Positions 8,949-17,986 of a DNA stretch of 59,389 nucleotides are shown piece after piece. The stretch covers positions 1 to 59,389 of the forward strand of contig JBLNBN010000058.1 in assembly GCA_050260015.1 (NCBI GenBank), in the 5' to 3' direction. The translations under genes were made by a program, and so were the position numbers. The notes below the pieces were generated by a model, which saw nothing but the letters and a program-made list of their open reading frames with translations, was not told the origin of the DNA and made no database searches. The first letter of the stretch is position 1. The number at the start of each line of letters is the position of its first letter. Origin of the DNA: JBLNBN01 sp050260015 (GTDB lineage: Bacteria; Bacteroidota; Ignavibacteria; Kapaibacteriales; UBA2268).

Positions 8949-10430
8949 ATGGAAAAATTTAAAAATTACATCAATGGTCAATGGGTCGAGCCCCGTTCGG
9001 GTAAGTACTTCAATAATATCAATCCCGCCAATCGCGAGGATATTATCGGCGAATTCCCCCTCTCGGGCCAGGACGACGTTAACGACGCGGTAGCCGCCGC
9101 GCTCGCAGCCTATAAAACGTGGAAGAACGTTCCCGCGCCTAAACGCGGCGACATAGTACGCCGCGCCGGCGAGATTTTCGTTCGCCGCAAACAGGAGCTC
9201 GCCCGCATTATGACCCGCGAAATGGGCAAGCCGACCTTCGAGACCGAGGGCGACGTCCAGGAAGCTATCGACACCGCTTTTTACTCCGCTTCGGAAACGC
9301 GACGCCTCTTCGGGCACACCGTTCCCAGCGAGATGGAAAACAAGATGAACCTCTCCTTCCGCACGCCCATCGGCGTAGTGGGCGTTATTACCGCCTGGAA
9401 CTTCCCCGTAGCGGTGCCCTCGTGGAAGATATTGCCCGCTATCGCAGCCGGCAACACCGTCGTCTTCAAGCCCTCGAAGGACGCCCCGCACTCGGGCGTT
9501 ATCTTCGCCGAAATTTTCGAGGAAGCAGGGCTTCCCAAAGGCGTTTTCAACTTGCTCTTGGGCCAGGGCTCCATGGGTAATATGCTCGTAGAGCATAAGG
9601 ACGTAAAAGTCATCGGTTTCACGGGTTCCACCGAGATCGGCGTGAAGCTCGGCGAAATTTGCGGACGCGAAAACAAGAGAATATCGCTCGAAATGGGCGG
9701 CAAGAACGCCCAGATAGTAATGGACGACGCAAATCTCGATCTCGCTATCGAAGGCGCGCTATGGGGCGCTTTCGGCACTACCGGCCAACGCTGCACGGCC
9801 ACTTCCCGCCTGATTGTCCAGGAAGGCGTTTACGACAAAGTTATTGAAATGCTTAAAGAACGCGCCGAAAAATTGCGCCTCGGCGACGGCCTCGTAAAAG
9901 GCACGGACGTAGGCCCGGTTATCCACGAGAAATCGCTCCAAAACTGCGTTAACTACGTCAAGATCGCGCTCGAAGACGGCGGACGCTTAGTTACCGGCGG
10001 CGAGCCGGCCACCGAAGGCGACCTCGCTAAAGGCAATTTCTTCAAGCCGACTATCATCGCCGATGTCGAAAAGCATCATCGCCTCTTCCAGGAAGAAGTG
10101 TTCGGCCCGGTGCTTTCCGTTACTAAAGCCAAAAACCTCGAGCACGCCATCGAGCTCCAGAATTCGGTCGACTTCGGCCTCTCCAGCTCGATCTACACTC
10201 GCGATGTAAACGCGGCGTTCTTCGCTATGCGCGAAATCGAAGCTGGCATTACTTATATCAACGCCCCGACTATCGGCGCCGAGGCGCACATGCCCTTCGG
10301 CGGCGTTAAAGGCACCGGCAACGGCCATCGCGAGGGCGGCTGGACGGTATTCGATATCTTCACCGAGTGGAAAACCGTTTACATCGACTATTCCGATAAG
10401 CTCCAACGCGCGCAAATCGATAATTATTAA
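8949..10430 (+). CDS. NAD(P)-dependent aldehyde dehydrogenase
   Basis: This enzyme of 493 residues oxidises an aldehyde to its acid with NAD(P)+. All catalytic features are present: oxyanion Asn151 in ITAWNFP, the cofactor loop FTGSTEIG, general-base Glu248 in SLEMGGKNA and nucleophile Cys282 in GTTGQRCTA. The sequence resembles the broad semialdehyde group (2,5-dioxovalerate, succinate-semialdehyde or aminoadipate-semialdehyde dehydrogenases). Substrate cannot be fixed from sequence alone. A CGGAG-like ribosome binding site precedes the ATG. The gene stands alone and ends at a bidirectional terminator. Confidence 0.93.
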   Translation: MEKFKNYINGQWVEPRSGKYFNNINPANREDIIGEFPLSGQDDVNDAVAAALAAYKTWKNVPAPKRGDIVRRAGEIFVRRKQELARIMTREMGKPTFETEGDVQEAIDTAFYSASETRRLFGHTVPSEMENKMNLSFRTPIGVVGVITAWNFPVAVPSWKILPAIAAGNTVVFKPSKDAPHSGVIFAEIFEEAGLPKGVFNLLLGQGSMGNMLVEHKDVKVIGFTGSTEIGVKLGEICGRENKRISLEMGGKNAQIVMDDANLDLAIEGALWGAFGTTGQRCTATSRLIVQEGVYDKVIEMLKERAEKLRLGDGLVKGTDVGPVIHEKSLQNCVNYVKIALEDGGRLVTGGEPATEGDLAKGNFFKPTIIADVEKHHRLFQEEVFGPVLSVTKAKNLEHAIELQNSVDFGLSSSIYTRDVNAAFFAMREIEAGITYINAPTIGAEAHMPFGGVKGTGNGHREGGWTVFDIFTEWKTVYIDYSDKLQRAQIDNY

Positions 10431-10437
10431 TATTACG

Positions 10438-10468
10438 CACGCGTCGTCCCGGCGAAAGCCGGGAGCTC
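10438..10468. repeat. Short REP-like hairpin
   Basis: CCCGGC-GAAA-GCCGGG (10448-10463) is a tight hairpin set in CGTCGTCCCGGCGAAAGCC. A similar unit, GTCCCCGC/GCGGGGAC, occurs at 57905-57924. This looks like a fragment of a dispersed palindromic repeat. Confidence 0.5.
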
Positions 10469-10482
10469 TAAATAGAAATGAA

Positions 10483-10515
10483 AAAAGGCGATTCCAATTA
10501 AGGAATCGCCTTTTT
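10483..10515. terminator. Bidirectional terminator
   Basis: GGCGATTCC (10487-10495) pairs with GGAATCGCC (10502-10510). Six A's lie before and five T's after, so it can end both the aldehyde dehydrogenase and the converging OPT transporter transcripts. Confidence 0.92.
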
Positions 10516-10536
10516 CTATTTCATAAGAAATATTAA

Positions 10537-12579
10537 TTACATTGCCTGCGGCGGAGCCGGTTCGTCCGGGCTGCCTGCGTTCTTCAACGGGATGGATACG
10601 AGCATCCATCCGACGACGAGGAACACGACCATGCTGATAAGGAACGAAGGATGCTCGAAGATCATCGGGGTCTTCCATTCCATAACTGCCATACCGGCGA
10701 AGAGCAAGCCTATGAGGGCTTCGCCCGCTATTAATCCGGCGGCGATTAGCACGCCGTTGTTGTTCATGCGCGCCTGCTGGGCGTCGTTCAAGCCGCGACG
10801 AGCTGCGAACTTCTCGAGGATGCCTTTAATAAGGCCGCCGATGAAGATTGCGAAGGAAGTCTCGAGCGGGAGGTACATACCGACGCAAACGAGCATCGGG
10901 CTCTTAACGCGGAGCAGGATAAAGCCGACGGCCATAAGAATGCCGACGATAATAAGCGGCCAGGCCATGTCGCCGCCGACGATGCCCTTAGCCAGGATAG
11001 CCATTAAGGACGCCTGCGGGGCGGGGTACTGAGCGCCGCCAAGACCCGTTACGCCGGGCGTAAATACGCCGCCGTGAGCGAGGATATCGCCCTGGTGCAG
11101 GATCAAAAGCGGGAAGAACATAACCGCCGCGGAGACGATGATGCCGAGTATATCGCCGAACTGCATCTTCCAGGGCGTACCGCCGAGGATGTGCCCGACC
11201 TTTAAGTCCTGGAGCATTTCGCCCGCTACCGCAGCGGCCACGCAAACTACTGCAGCTACGCCAAGAACGGCCGCTATGCCCTGCTGCCCGTGCATGCCGA
11301 GCACGACCATTAGAATGGCGGCAATAATAAGCGTCGAGATCGTAAGGCCGGAGATAGGATTATTCGACGAGCCGATGAGGCCGACGAGGTAACCTGAAAC
11401 TGCGGCGAAGAAGAAGCCCGCGATAACCATAACTACGGTGGCGACGAGCGCCGCGAAAACGTTTTGAGCGTAGTAGTTATAGATGAAGAAAGTAGCTACG
11501 CCTGCTATGAGGATGCCGATGAATACCCACTTAAAGGGAAGGTCCTTTTCAGTGCGTTTTTCGGCGGTTCCGCCGGTAGCCGCGCGGGAGATGTCGCCGA
11601 TAGCGCGCTTAAGGCCGGTACCCAGGCTTTTGCGCATTTTGTAGAGCGTGTAGGCCGCGCTCATAAGCATGCCGCCGATAGCGACGGGGCGAACGATAGA
11701 GCGCCAAACGCCTACTGCCGCGCCGATCCAGCTCTCGTCGGAAACTACGCCTGCGGCGTCCTTCGGGAGCATGTTATAGAGCTCGGGGCCGAGGAAGTAG
11801 AGCAACAGCGGCACGAACAAACCCCATGCGAGCAAGCCGCCGGTGAAGTTGAGCGCCGCGAGCTGCGGGCCGATGATGTAGCCGACGCCCATGTAAGCGG
11901 GCGAAACGCCTGGAGTCGAGAGCACGGCGCCGCCGCTAACGGGGACGGATACGCCGCCGATTAGCTCGATAGTTTTCGCTTTGAAATATACGAATTTTTC
12001 CCAACCTGCGGCGAAGAACTGGATTTGCTTGAGCGCCTGGATGAGCGCGCCAAGTCCCATAGCCGTAAAGAGGAATTTCGCGCCGGACTTGCCGCTGCGG
12101 CCCGCTTTATGGATTTCGGAAGCCGCTACGGATTCCGGGAACGGCAGTTCGCGGTCCTCGACCATAACGCGGCGGAGGATCGTGACGAACAGGATGCCGA
12201 TAATACCGCCGACGAGCAAGATCGCGGAGGTTTCGGCCCAGTTGCTGAACGTGCCGAAATTAGAGCCGTCCCAGATGCCGGCTATCATAAAGGCTGGGAT
12301 AGTGAAGATAGCGCCGGCCGCCACGGACTCGCCGATGGAGCCTACGGTACGTGCGATATTCTCTTCAAGTATCGTGCCTTTCATTACTTTCAACACGGCC
12401 ATGCCGATAACCGCCGCCGGGTAAGTGGCTGCGATCGTCATGCCGGCCTTTAAGCCTAAATAGGCGTTTGCCGCGCCAAGCACGACTGCCATGATCAAAC
12501 CCAGCACAAGAGCTGGGACCGTCATTTCAGCCATGTTTGAATCCGCGGACACAAATGAGACAAACTTTTTGTCTTCCAA
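10537..12579 (-). CDS. OPT family oligopeptide transporter
   Basis: This is an inner-membrane, probably proton-coupled importer of 680 residues with about 14-16 hydrophobic helices. The N-terminal segment LGAANAYLGLKAGMTIAATY and the following IARTVGSIGESVAAGAIFTI are typical of the bacterial OPT family, which takes up small peptides or metal chelates. The start is a TTG. It is supported by AAGGAG 9 bases upstream and by the absence of an in-frame ATG before helix 1. It stands alone and shares a terminator with the aldehyde dehydrogenase. Substrate is not predictable. Confidence 0.92.
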   Translation of the reverse strand: MEDKKFVSFVSADSNMAEMTVPALVLGLIMAVVLGAANAYLGLKAGMTIAATYPAAVIGMAVLKVMKGTILEENIARTVGSIGESVAAGAIFTIPAFMIAGIWDGSNFGTFSNWAETSAILLVGGIIGILFVTILRRVMVEDRELPFPESVAASEIHKAGRSGKSGAKFLFTAMGLGALIQALKQIQFFAAGWEKFVYFKAKTIELIGGVSVPVSGGAVLSTPGVSPAYMGVGYIIGPQLAALNFTGGLLAWGLFVPLLLYFLGPELYNMLPKDAAGVVSDESWIGAAVGVWRSIVRPVAIGGMLMSAAYTLYKMRKSLGTGLKRAIGDISRAATGGTAEKRTEKDLPFKWVFIGILIAGVATFFIYNYYAQNVFAALVATVVMVIAGFFFAAVSGYLVGLIGSSNNPISGLTISTLIIAAILMVVLGMHGQQGIAAVLGVAAVVCVAAAVAGEMLQDLKVGHILGGTPWKMQFGDILGIIVSAAVMFFPLLILHQGDILAHGGVFTPGVTGLGGAQYPAPQASLMAILAKGIVGGDMAWPLIIVGILMAVGFILLRVKSPMLVCVGMYLPLETSFAIFIGGLIKGILEKFAARRGLNDAQQARMNNNGVLIAAGLIAGEALIGLLFAGMAVMEWKTPMIFEHPSFLISMVVFLVVGWMLVSIPLKNAGSPDEPAPPQAM

Positions 12580-12588
12580 ATCGAGTAT

Positions 12589-12594
12589 CTCCTT
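12589..12594 (-). promoter_or_regulatory. Ribosome binding site fixing a TTG start (OPT transporter)
   Basis: A perfect AAGGAG on the minus strand lies 9 bases before TTG at 12577-12579, with no ATG nearby. It decides the start and shows that Shine-Dalgarno initiation is used in this genome. Confidence 0.75.
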
Positions 12595-12716
12595 AGTACG
12601 TAAAGAAATTCATTATGCGTTGATCTATTTTTAGTAAACGATTACAAAAATTCCCCGGTTAGCCTTACAAAATAAACATATTTGCGAAATGTAGCAAGCG
12701 ATTTCAGCGCATAAAG

Positions 12717-13616
12717 CTATCTGCTTTCCTTCGCGTCAAGATATTTTTGGGAGTGAAGCGGATCGAGATACATTAAATCCTCAAATAGTTGAGCGTCGTC
12801 GTAGCCCTTGAAAGTGGCGGCAAGCTCGTCGTATTTGGTCTCAAAGAAAATAGTAATTGCGGCGCTGGCGGAAGTGATACGATTCTTTTTAAAATCTGCT
12901 ATAGACCCTATCGCGGCTGCCAGGCTCTTTAATCCTTGCTCCCTGTTTTCAGCCATCATGTCCAACCCGTCGACGTAATAGGAAAAGTAGTCTCTACGAA
13001 GGTCCTCGTACCGCGGATCGGTCAATTCGGAAACTATAGTGAACTTAGTAACTTCGCCGGGATTCGCTATCGTGGTATATCCTTCCGCGTTTTGCCCCGA
13101 CCCGAGCGAGACTATCTGCTTAGCTTTTTCGAAAGCTTTCGTGCCGGAGAGCTCGACGTAGGTGTCCATATCGGTTCCAATAGCGAGCAGCATATAATAA
13201 TCTATCAGGCTGGAAAAGGGATTAAATCTAAGCGGGTTATAGGAGAGCATCGCGCCTCGGTTGTACTCGAACGTCCAATTGTTCTCAATTAGCCGGAGGG
13301 CCATAGAAGCTCCGCCGTCAGCCCCTGCGATATGCCTGCGGGAAATGACGAAGAGACGCGCGGAGTATACGTTGCGCGCGCCGCCCGTCAGGTATATGTT
13401 AATATCGACGGGGATGCGCTCGCCTTCCCATGCCTCGTCCATAAACTTTTGATTGTTTATATAATTCTCAAGGTCGTACTCGAGCGAAGAGACGCTGACG
13501 CGATTCTCTTGATCGAGTTGCTCCATATCGACGGTCACGTTGGCGATAATTTCCTGGGAAAAAGCCAAATTGAAGGTTGAGAGCAAAACGGCTGCGAACA
13601 AAAATATATATTTCAT
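12717..13616 (-). CDS. DUF4835 family protein, PorD-like T9SS component
   Basis: This is an exported protein of 299 residues. A clean signal peptide, MKYIFLFAAVLLSTFNLAFS, is followed by QEIIANVTVDMEQLDQEN. The protein resembles the DUF4835 family. Shared features are the SLEYDLENYINNQKF helix, the FNPFSSLIDYYMLLAIGTDM segment and a helical C-terminus ending ELYL-type DPLHSQKYL. The family is annotated as PorD of the type IX secretion system in many Bacteroidota, although its precise role is unsettled. A longer TTG-initiated form is possible. I chose the ATG because it gives a proper signal peptide and has GGAA just upstream. Two T9SS-tailed proteins elsewhere in the window agree with this call. 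Confidence 0.7.
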   Translation of the reverse strand: MKYIFLFAAVLLSTFNLAFSQEIIANVTVDMEQLDQENRVSVSSLEYDLENYINNQKFMDEAWEGERIPVDINIYLTGGARNVYSARLFVISRRHIAGADGGASMALRLIENNWTFEYNRGAMLSYNPLRFNPFSSLIDYYMLLAIGTDMDTYVELSGTKAFEKAKQIVSLGSGQNAEGYTTIANPGEVTKFTIVSELTDPRYEDLRRDYFSYYVDGLDMMAENREQGLKSLAAAIGSIADFKKNRITSASAAITIFFETKYDELAATFKGYDDAQLFEDLMYLDPLHSQKYLDAKESR

Positions 13617-13679
13617 TATGCGTTCCAAATTATTCTTTTTGAAAATAACATCTTTAAGCTTAAATTAGTTACAGTCATT

Positions 13680-13688
13680 CGCAAATTA
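13680..13688 (-). promoter_or_regulatory. Candidate promoter -7 box of the PorD-like gene
   Basis: TAATTTGCG on the minus strand is the same box found before other genes in the window. It lies about 64 bases upstream of the ATG. Confidence 0.4.
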
Positions 13689-13717
13689 ACGAAAATTTCA
13701 GTTAAAGCAAAGGCAGT

Positions 13718-14500
13718 ATGAAATTATTTGCGGCGATTACGGCAGTCATAATTACGGTTTACGGGTATGCGCGGGCCGAACCTCGGGCAACGGCTTTTTC
13801 AGAATGCGCGGGGCTTCGCGAAGCTTCGCCCGTCGCTCGCGAGCAATTCGAAAGAAATTACGCAGCCGTTTACGCGCTGCCCTTGCGATGGCAGATCGCG
13901 GGACTGAACGCCGGAGGCGCGGCGCTTAACTACATGGTCGGTAGAAGCTTCGCCTTGCAAACGGCTTTCGAAGGGACGTTCGCGGAAGGCATCTTTTCGG
14001 ATTATTCCGCCCGCGGGGCTCTCGCCTGGGACGCCCAAACAGGGTTCCGCCTCGCCGGGGAAATTGAAACCCGAACGAGCGTAATTGAAAATTACGGGAG
14101 CGAGACTATTGTAACTGCCAACCTAGCGGCCGCAATTGAACTAACTGAATCTCTCTCATTTTCAACCCTGGTTACAAATCTAAACCGCGCGTATTTCAAA
14201 GGCGGTGAGCGCCGCGCGCGGCAAACGTCGGCATTTGCGGCGGCGTACCATGCGTCGGAGGAATTTGCGATCGAAGCGGAAAGCGTTATCGAGATAGACG
14301 GGAAAACGCTTGGTCGGGCAGGGGCCTATTGGCGGGCCGCGGAATTTTTAGCGTTAAGAGGCGTTTACGCGACGGACGGCGGGCTGCGCCTCGGAGCGGA
14401 GCTCAACCCTTGGGAAAATTTGACAATCGAATTAAATATGGAACGCCGCCCGCGACTTGGCGTCGGGAGCGGCGTCCTTGTAGCTTACGCCTGGCGGTAA
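13718..14500 (+). CDS. Exported protein, probable outer-membrane beta-barrel
   Basis: This protein has 260 residues with a signal peptide ending near ARA-EP (residue ~21). The rest is a run of alternating, mostly amphipathic strands with aromatic ends, for example SARGALAWDAQTGFRLAGEI, TIVTANLAAAIELTESLSFS and GLRLGAELNPWENLTIELNM. The protein ends VLVAYAWR. This pattern suggests a transmembrane beta-barrel of ~10-12 strands. I do not recognise a named family. The C-terminal residue is Arg rather than the usual aromatic. It converges with the PLP enzyme gene after only 12 bases. Confidence 0.55.
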   Translation: MKLFAAITAVIITVYGYARAEPRATAFSECAGLREASPVAREQFERNYAAVYALPLRWQIAGLNAGGAALNYMVGRSFALQTAFEGTFAEGIFSDYSARGALAWDAQTGFRLAGEIETRTSVIENYGSETIVTANLAAAIELTESLSFSTLVTNLNRAYFKGGERRARQTSAFAAAYHASEEFAIEAESVIEIDGKTLGRAGAYWRAAEFLALRGVYATDGGLRLGAELNPWENLTIELNMERRPRLGVGSGVLVAYAWR

Positions 14501-14512
14501 GCCGGCGCGAAA

Positions 14513-15700
14513 TTATTTGATCATGTCCAAGCCTGCCTCGAGGCCCTTGATTAAGTCTTCGACCGCTTCGATGCCGACGGAGATGCGAACCAGGCCGTCG
14601 GTTATCTTGGCTTGCTCGCGTGCTTCCTTGCCCATGCCTGCGTGCGTGGTCGACGCTGGATGCGAAATGAGGCTCTCGACGCCGCCGAGGCTGACCGCGA
14701 GCTGCCAAACTTCTACGTTGTCCATTAAGGCTTTGCCGGCTTCCAAACCGCCCTTAAGCTCGAACGCGATCATCGCGCCGTCGCCCTTCATCTGGCGTTT
14801 GCCGAGCTCGTACTGCGGATGCGAGGGAAGGCCGGGATAGATTACCCAAGTGACTTTGGGGTGAGCTTCGAGGAATTTAGCGACTTTCAAAGCGCTCTGC
14901 GCCTGGCGCTCGATCCTGAGCTTGAGAGTTTTAATGCCGCGGTGCACGAGGAACGCGTTGAACGGATCGATCGTGCCGCCCATATGATTGAGTATGCGGC
15001 GGAAGTGCGGGTACTCGGCGGCGTCCTTGATTACGACGGCGCCGGCGACGACGTCGGCGTGACCGTTGAGGAATTTCGTCATCGAGTGGACAATGTAATC
15101 GGCGCCGAGATCGAACGGCTTCTGGAAAATGGGGCTGCAGAACGTGTTGTCCACCGCTACTTTAATGCCGCGCGCTTTGGCGATCTTGCAAATAGCTTCG
15201 ATATCGCTCATAACGAGCGTCGGGTTGCCCGGCGATTCGATATATAGCAATTTGGTGTTGTCGCGAATGGCGGATTCGACCGCTTTGAGGTCGGAGCTAT
15301 CGACGAACGAAGTTTCAATGCCGAAGTCGACGAGAACTGTCTTCAATAGGGTCGCGGTCGCGCCGTAAACGGATTCGCTTGCTACGACGTGGTCGCCCGT
15401 TTTAAGAGCAGCGGCGAAAAGGGTATGCACGGCGGCCATGCCGGTCGCGCAGCCGAGAGCTTTCGCCCCGCCTTCAAGAATAGCTACGGCGTCCTCCATA
15501 GCTTCTACTGTCGGGTTGCGCATTCGGGTGTAAATGTATCCTTCTTCCTCGCCCTTAAATAGGCGGGCGCCTTGATCGGCGCTATCAAATTTAAAGGTTG
15601 ACGTCTGGTAAATAGGCGTTACTACTGCGCCTTCGGCGTTTTCTTTTGTGCCGGCGTGGACGCATTTAGTCTCTTCAGACATTTGGCGAATGTTCTTCAA
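14513..15700 (-). CDS. Trans-sulfuration family PLP enzyme (cystathionine gamma-synthase/lyase-like)
   Basis: This cytoplasmic PLP enzyme of 395 residues acts on sulfur amino acids. The cofactor lysine lies in HSMTKFLNGHADVVAG. Other family marks are the phosphate-binding TGMAAVHT, YIYTRMRNPTVEAMEDAVA, and the C-terminal SVGIEAVEDLIKGLE. The position that carries the active-site Cys in methionine gamma-lyases (YGCT) is Ala here (YGATATLL). A cystathionine gamma-synthase, gamma-lyase or O-acyl-homoserine sulfhydrylase role is therefore more likely than a lyase on methionine. The TTG start is preferred because GGAGG lies 4 bases before it. An ATG six codons on is the alternative. Confidence 0.88.
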   Translation of the reverse strand: MKNIRQMSEETKCVHAGTKENAEGAVVTPIYQTSTFKFDSADQGARLFKGEEEGYIYTRMRNPTVEAMEDAVAILEGGAKALGCATGMAAVHTLFAAALKTGDHVVASESVYGATATLLKTVLVDFGIETSFVDSSDLKAVESAIRDNTKLLYIESPGNPTLVMSDIEAICKIAKARGIKVAVDNTFCSPIFQKPFDLGADYIVHSMTKFLNGHADVVAGAVVIKDAAEYPHFRRILNHMGGTIDPFNAFLVHRGIKTLKLRIERQAQSALKVAKFLEAHPKVTWVIYPGLPSHPQYELGKRQMKGDGAMIAFELKGGLEAGKALMDNVEVWQLAVSLGGVESLISHPASTTHAGMGKEAREQAKITDGLVRISVGIEAVEDLIKGLEAGLDMIK

Positions 15701-15749
15701 AATTCCTCCGGGAATTAAATATCTTATTGAAATTGACGTAGTTAAAAAT

Positions 15750-15757
15750 GCAAATTA
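15750..15757 (-). promoter_or_regulatory. Candidate promoter -7 box of the PLP enzyme gene
   Basis: TAATTTGC on the minus strand lies about 50 bases before the TTG start. It overlaps the very end of the upstream glycosyltransferase region, suggesting separate transcription from that gene. Confidence 0.4.
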
Positions 15758-15764
15758 GCTATTA

Positions 15765-16721
15765 TCAGCGAATTTGTAAAATTTTGCGGGCGGTTTCAAT
15801 GGCATTTTTATCTACGGAAGCGGACGCATCGAGGGCTTTAGATGCGTAGAGCGCGCGCGCCGAGGCTACGTCGCCCATGCAAAGGGCCGCGGCCGCGAGC
15901 ACGGAAATTCGCAATCCCTCGAGGTCGGCGTCGCCGCTCGTAAAGTTCAACGCTTCGGGAACGGCAGCGTAGTCGTCCGAGGCGAGCAGTATCTGGGCAA
16001 GCTTAATCCTGGCCGTCTCTATCTGCGTTCGAGTCAAGCGCGCGGAATTAATTATTTCCCTTAGGAGCGGTTCCGCGCGTTTTGCGTCGCCCGCGGAGTG
16101 AGCAGTCGTCGCTAAGTGGTACTTCAGCCAATCGTCAGTAGGCGCCTCGTCGAGTTCGCGCTCCAATAGTTCTATGTTACGGGCGATCTTCTCCGGGGTT
16201 ACGTTCTCGTAGCCGTAGTGCCTTATTAATATCGAGCTTTCGACTATTCGCATCCCGGCGGCTTCTATCGAGGGGCGCACTTGCTCGTGGATCCTCCCCT
16301 CAAATTTTATACCGGGGAGAAGCCTAAAGAGTCGCGTATAGCGGTGGCGAGTCTTAGCTCCCTGGGCGAGCGCGTTCTCAAGCAAAACGTTTATTCCCCC
16401 CAATCCCGGATCATCGAATAAACCCAGGTTCTCTCGCATCGAGCTTTCGTCGAGCTCTTCGTCGGAGTCCAGCACGAGGGCCCAATCGGCGCGTAAAAAT
16501 TTTAAGGAGTAATTGCGCGCGGCGGCAAAATCGTCCCGCCATTCGAAGTAATGAGTCTCCGCCCCGAGCCGCGAGAGTATCTCCGGAGTCCCGTCGCGCG
16601 AGCCGGTGTCGACCGCGACGATTTGGCTGCAGAAGCGCGCGGCGGAAACGATGGCGCGCTCCACGGATTCTGCGGAATCGCGCGTTAGGATCGCGGCGGC
16701 GATATTCGGATAATCGCTCAC
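15765..16721 (-). CDS. GT2 glycosyltransferase with C-terminal helical (TPR-like) region
   Basis: This protein has 318 residues. The N-terminal ~1-220 is a GT-A fold family 2 glycosyltransferase: IAAAILTRDSAESVERAI, then VDTGSRDGTPEIL for nucleotide binding, and VLDSDEELDE with the metal-binding acidic motif. Residues ~190-318 are helical, with paired repeats such as WLKYHLATTAHSAGDAKRAE. This matches the common SPOR-coat/glycan type GT2-TPR proteins. It starts at GTG immediately after the TAA of the rRNA methyltransferase gene, so translation is probably coupled. Acceptor and sugar are unknown. Confidence 0.85.
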   Translation of the reverse strand: MSDYPNIAAAILTRDSAESVERAIVSAARFCSQIVAVDTGSRDGTPEILSRLGAETHYFEWRDDFAAARNYSLKFLRADWALVLDSDEELDESSMRENLGLFDDPGLGGINVLLENALAQGAKTRHRYTRLFRLLPGIKFEGRIHEQVRPSIEAAGMRIVESSILIRHYGYENVTPEKIARNIELLERELDEAPTDDWLKYHLATTAHSAGDAKRAEPLLREIINSARLTRTQIETARIKLAQILLASDDYAAVPEALNFTSGDADLEGLRISVLAAAALCMGDVASARALYASKALDASASVDKNAIETARKILQIR

Positions 16722-17879
16722 TTACACGACCTGGAAAACGAAGAATTTCAGGTATTCCGTCTCGGGCATCGAGGCCAGTATGGGGTGATCGGGCGGTTGC
16801 GAGCCGCGGAAGACGAGCCGCAACGACTTGCCCAACCGGGCGGCTTCGCGGAGGATTAGCGCGTAAAGTTCATGCTCGCCGATATGATGCGAGCAGCTTG
16901 ACGTCGCTAAAAAACCGCCTTTATTCAATAGCCGCAGCGCGTGGCGGTTTATCGCCGCGTACCCGCGCAGGGCCTCGGGAACGTTTTTCTTGCTTTTGGC
17001 GAACGCCGGCGGATCGAGTACGATAACGTCCCAATCCGGGCTCGCAGACTTAAGGAAATCGAATACGTCGGCGCGCTCGAACGAAGCGTTCGTTAGGCCG
17101 TTTAGATTTGCGTTAACTTTCGAGGCCTCGATAGCGTCCGCGGAGACATCTATTCCGACGACTTTGACCGCTCCCGCCGCCGCCGCGTTTAGCGCGAAAC
17201 CTCCCTGGTTGCAGAAGCAATCAAGCACGCGCGATCCGCGGGAGATCTTTCTGAGGAAAAGCCTATTAAATCTCTGGTCCAGGAAGTACCCTGTCTTTTG
17301 CCCCCCCTCGAGCGAGATCGAGTACTTTAATCCGTTCTCCTCAATTATTAATTCTTTCGGCGCTTCGCCGAAGAGCGTTCCTTCGCGCTCCTCGAGCCCC
17401 TCCAGCAGCCGGGCGCGGCTCTCGTTCTTCTCGTAAATGCATGTAACTTCCGGGAACGTCTCTTTTATCGCTTGAAGCAGCTCGGGCAGCAACCTCTCGA
17501 ATCCCGCTGAAAGGATTTGCAGCGCTATAACGTCATTATAGCGGTCGAGCACGAGCCCCGGCATCGAATCGCTTTCCCCGAAGACGAGTCGGCGGCTTTC
17601 CCGGGCGTCGAAGACGAGGTCGCGAAGGCGCGCCGCGCTCTTAATTCGTGCGGCGATTTCCTCCGCCCCGAACCGGTTGTACTCGCCGAGCAATCGTAAA
17701 GAGATTAGGCTGGACCGATTGTAAAATGCCAGGCCGAGGTCTTCGCCGTTGGCCCTGCGGACCCTGACCAACTCGCCGGCCTGCGTTTCGGGAAGCTCGG
17801 CAAGCTCGTTGCTGAACGCCCATAAATGACCCGCGAGCAGCCTGGAGTCCCGTTTATTTTTTAACTTTATTTCTATCAT
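16722..17879 (-). CDS. Class I SAM-dependent rRNA cytosine methyltransferase (RlmI-like)
   Basis: This protein of 385 residues has an N-terminal PUA RNA-binding domain: NKRDSRLLAGHLWAFSNEL, then GLAFYNRSSLISLRLL. A Rossmann methyltransferase domain follows, with the SAM-binding motif VLDCFCNQGGFALNAAAAGA. The catalytic-type DPPAFAKSKKNVPEA and SCSHHIGEHE with a Cys are also present. This is the architecture of RlmI, which makes m5C in 23S rRNA. I chose the ATG that gives the conserved MIEIKLKNKRDSR beginning and not the longer frame, whose extra 27 residues look like untranslated leader. It leads the two-gene unit with the glycosyltransferase. Confidence 0.88.
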   Translation of the reverse strand: MIEIKLKNKRDSRLLAGHLWAFSNELAELPETQAGELVRVRRANGEDLGLAFYNRSSLISLRLLGEYNRFGAEEIAARIKSAARLRDLVFDARESRRLVFGESDSMPGLVLDRYNDVIALQILSAGFERLLPELLQAIKETFPEVTCIYEKNESRARLLEGLEEREGTLFGEAPKELIIEENGLKYSISLEGGQKTGYFLDQRFNRLFLRKISRGSRVLDCFCNQGGFALNAAAAGAVKVVGIDVSADAIEASKVNANLNGLTNASFERADVFDFLKSASPDWDVIVLDPPAFAKSKKNVPEALRGYAAINRHALRLLNKGGFLATSSCSHHIGEHELYALILREAARLGKSLRLVFRGSQPPDHPILASMPETEYLKFFVFQVV

Positions 17880-17923
17880 CGCCAAATTTAATAATTTTTC
17901 TTTGAATAATACATTAAAACTGC

Positions 17924-17931
17924 TAATTTGT
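17924..17931 (+). promoter_or_regulatory. Candidate promoter -7 box of the FKBP gene
   Basis: TAATTTGT fits the AT-rich -7 box family and lies 55 bases before the ATG. Confidence 0.35.
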
Positions 17932-17986
17932 TTTTTTTGCGTGTGAAAGAATTGAAACAATTTTATAAAGTAATTGGAGCGAACAG

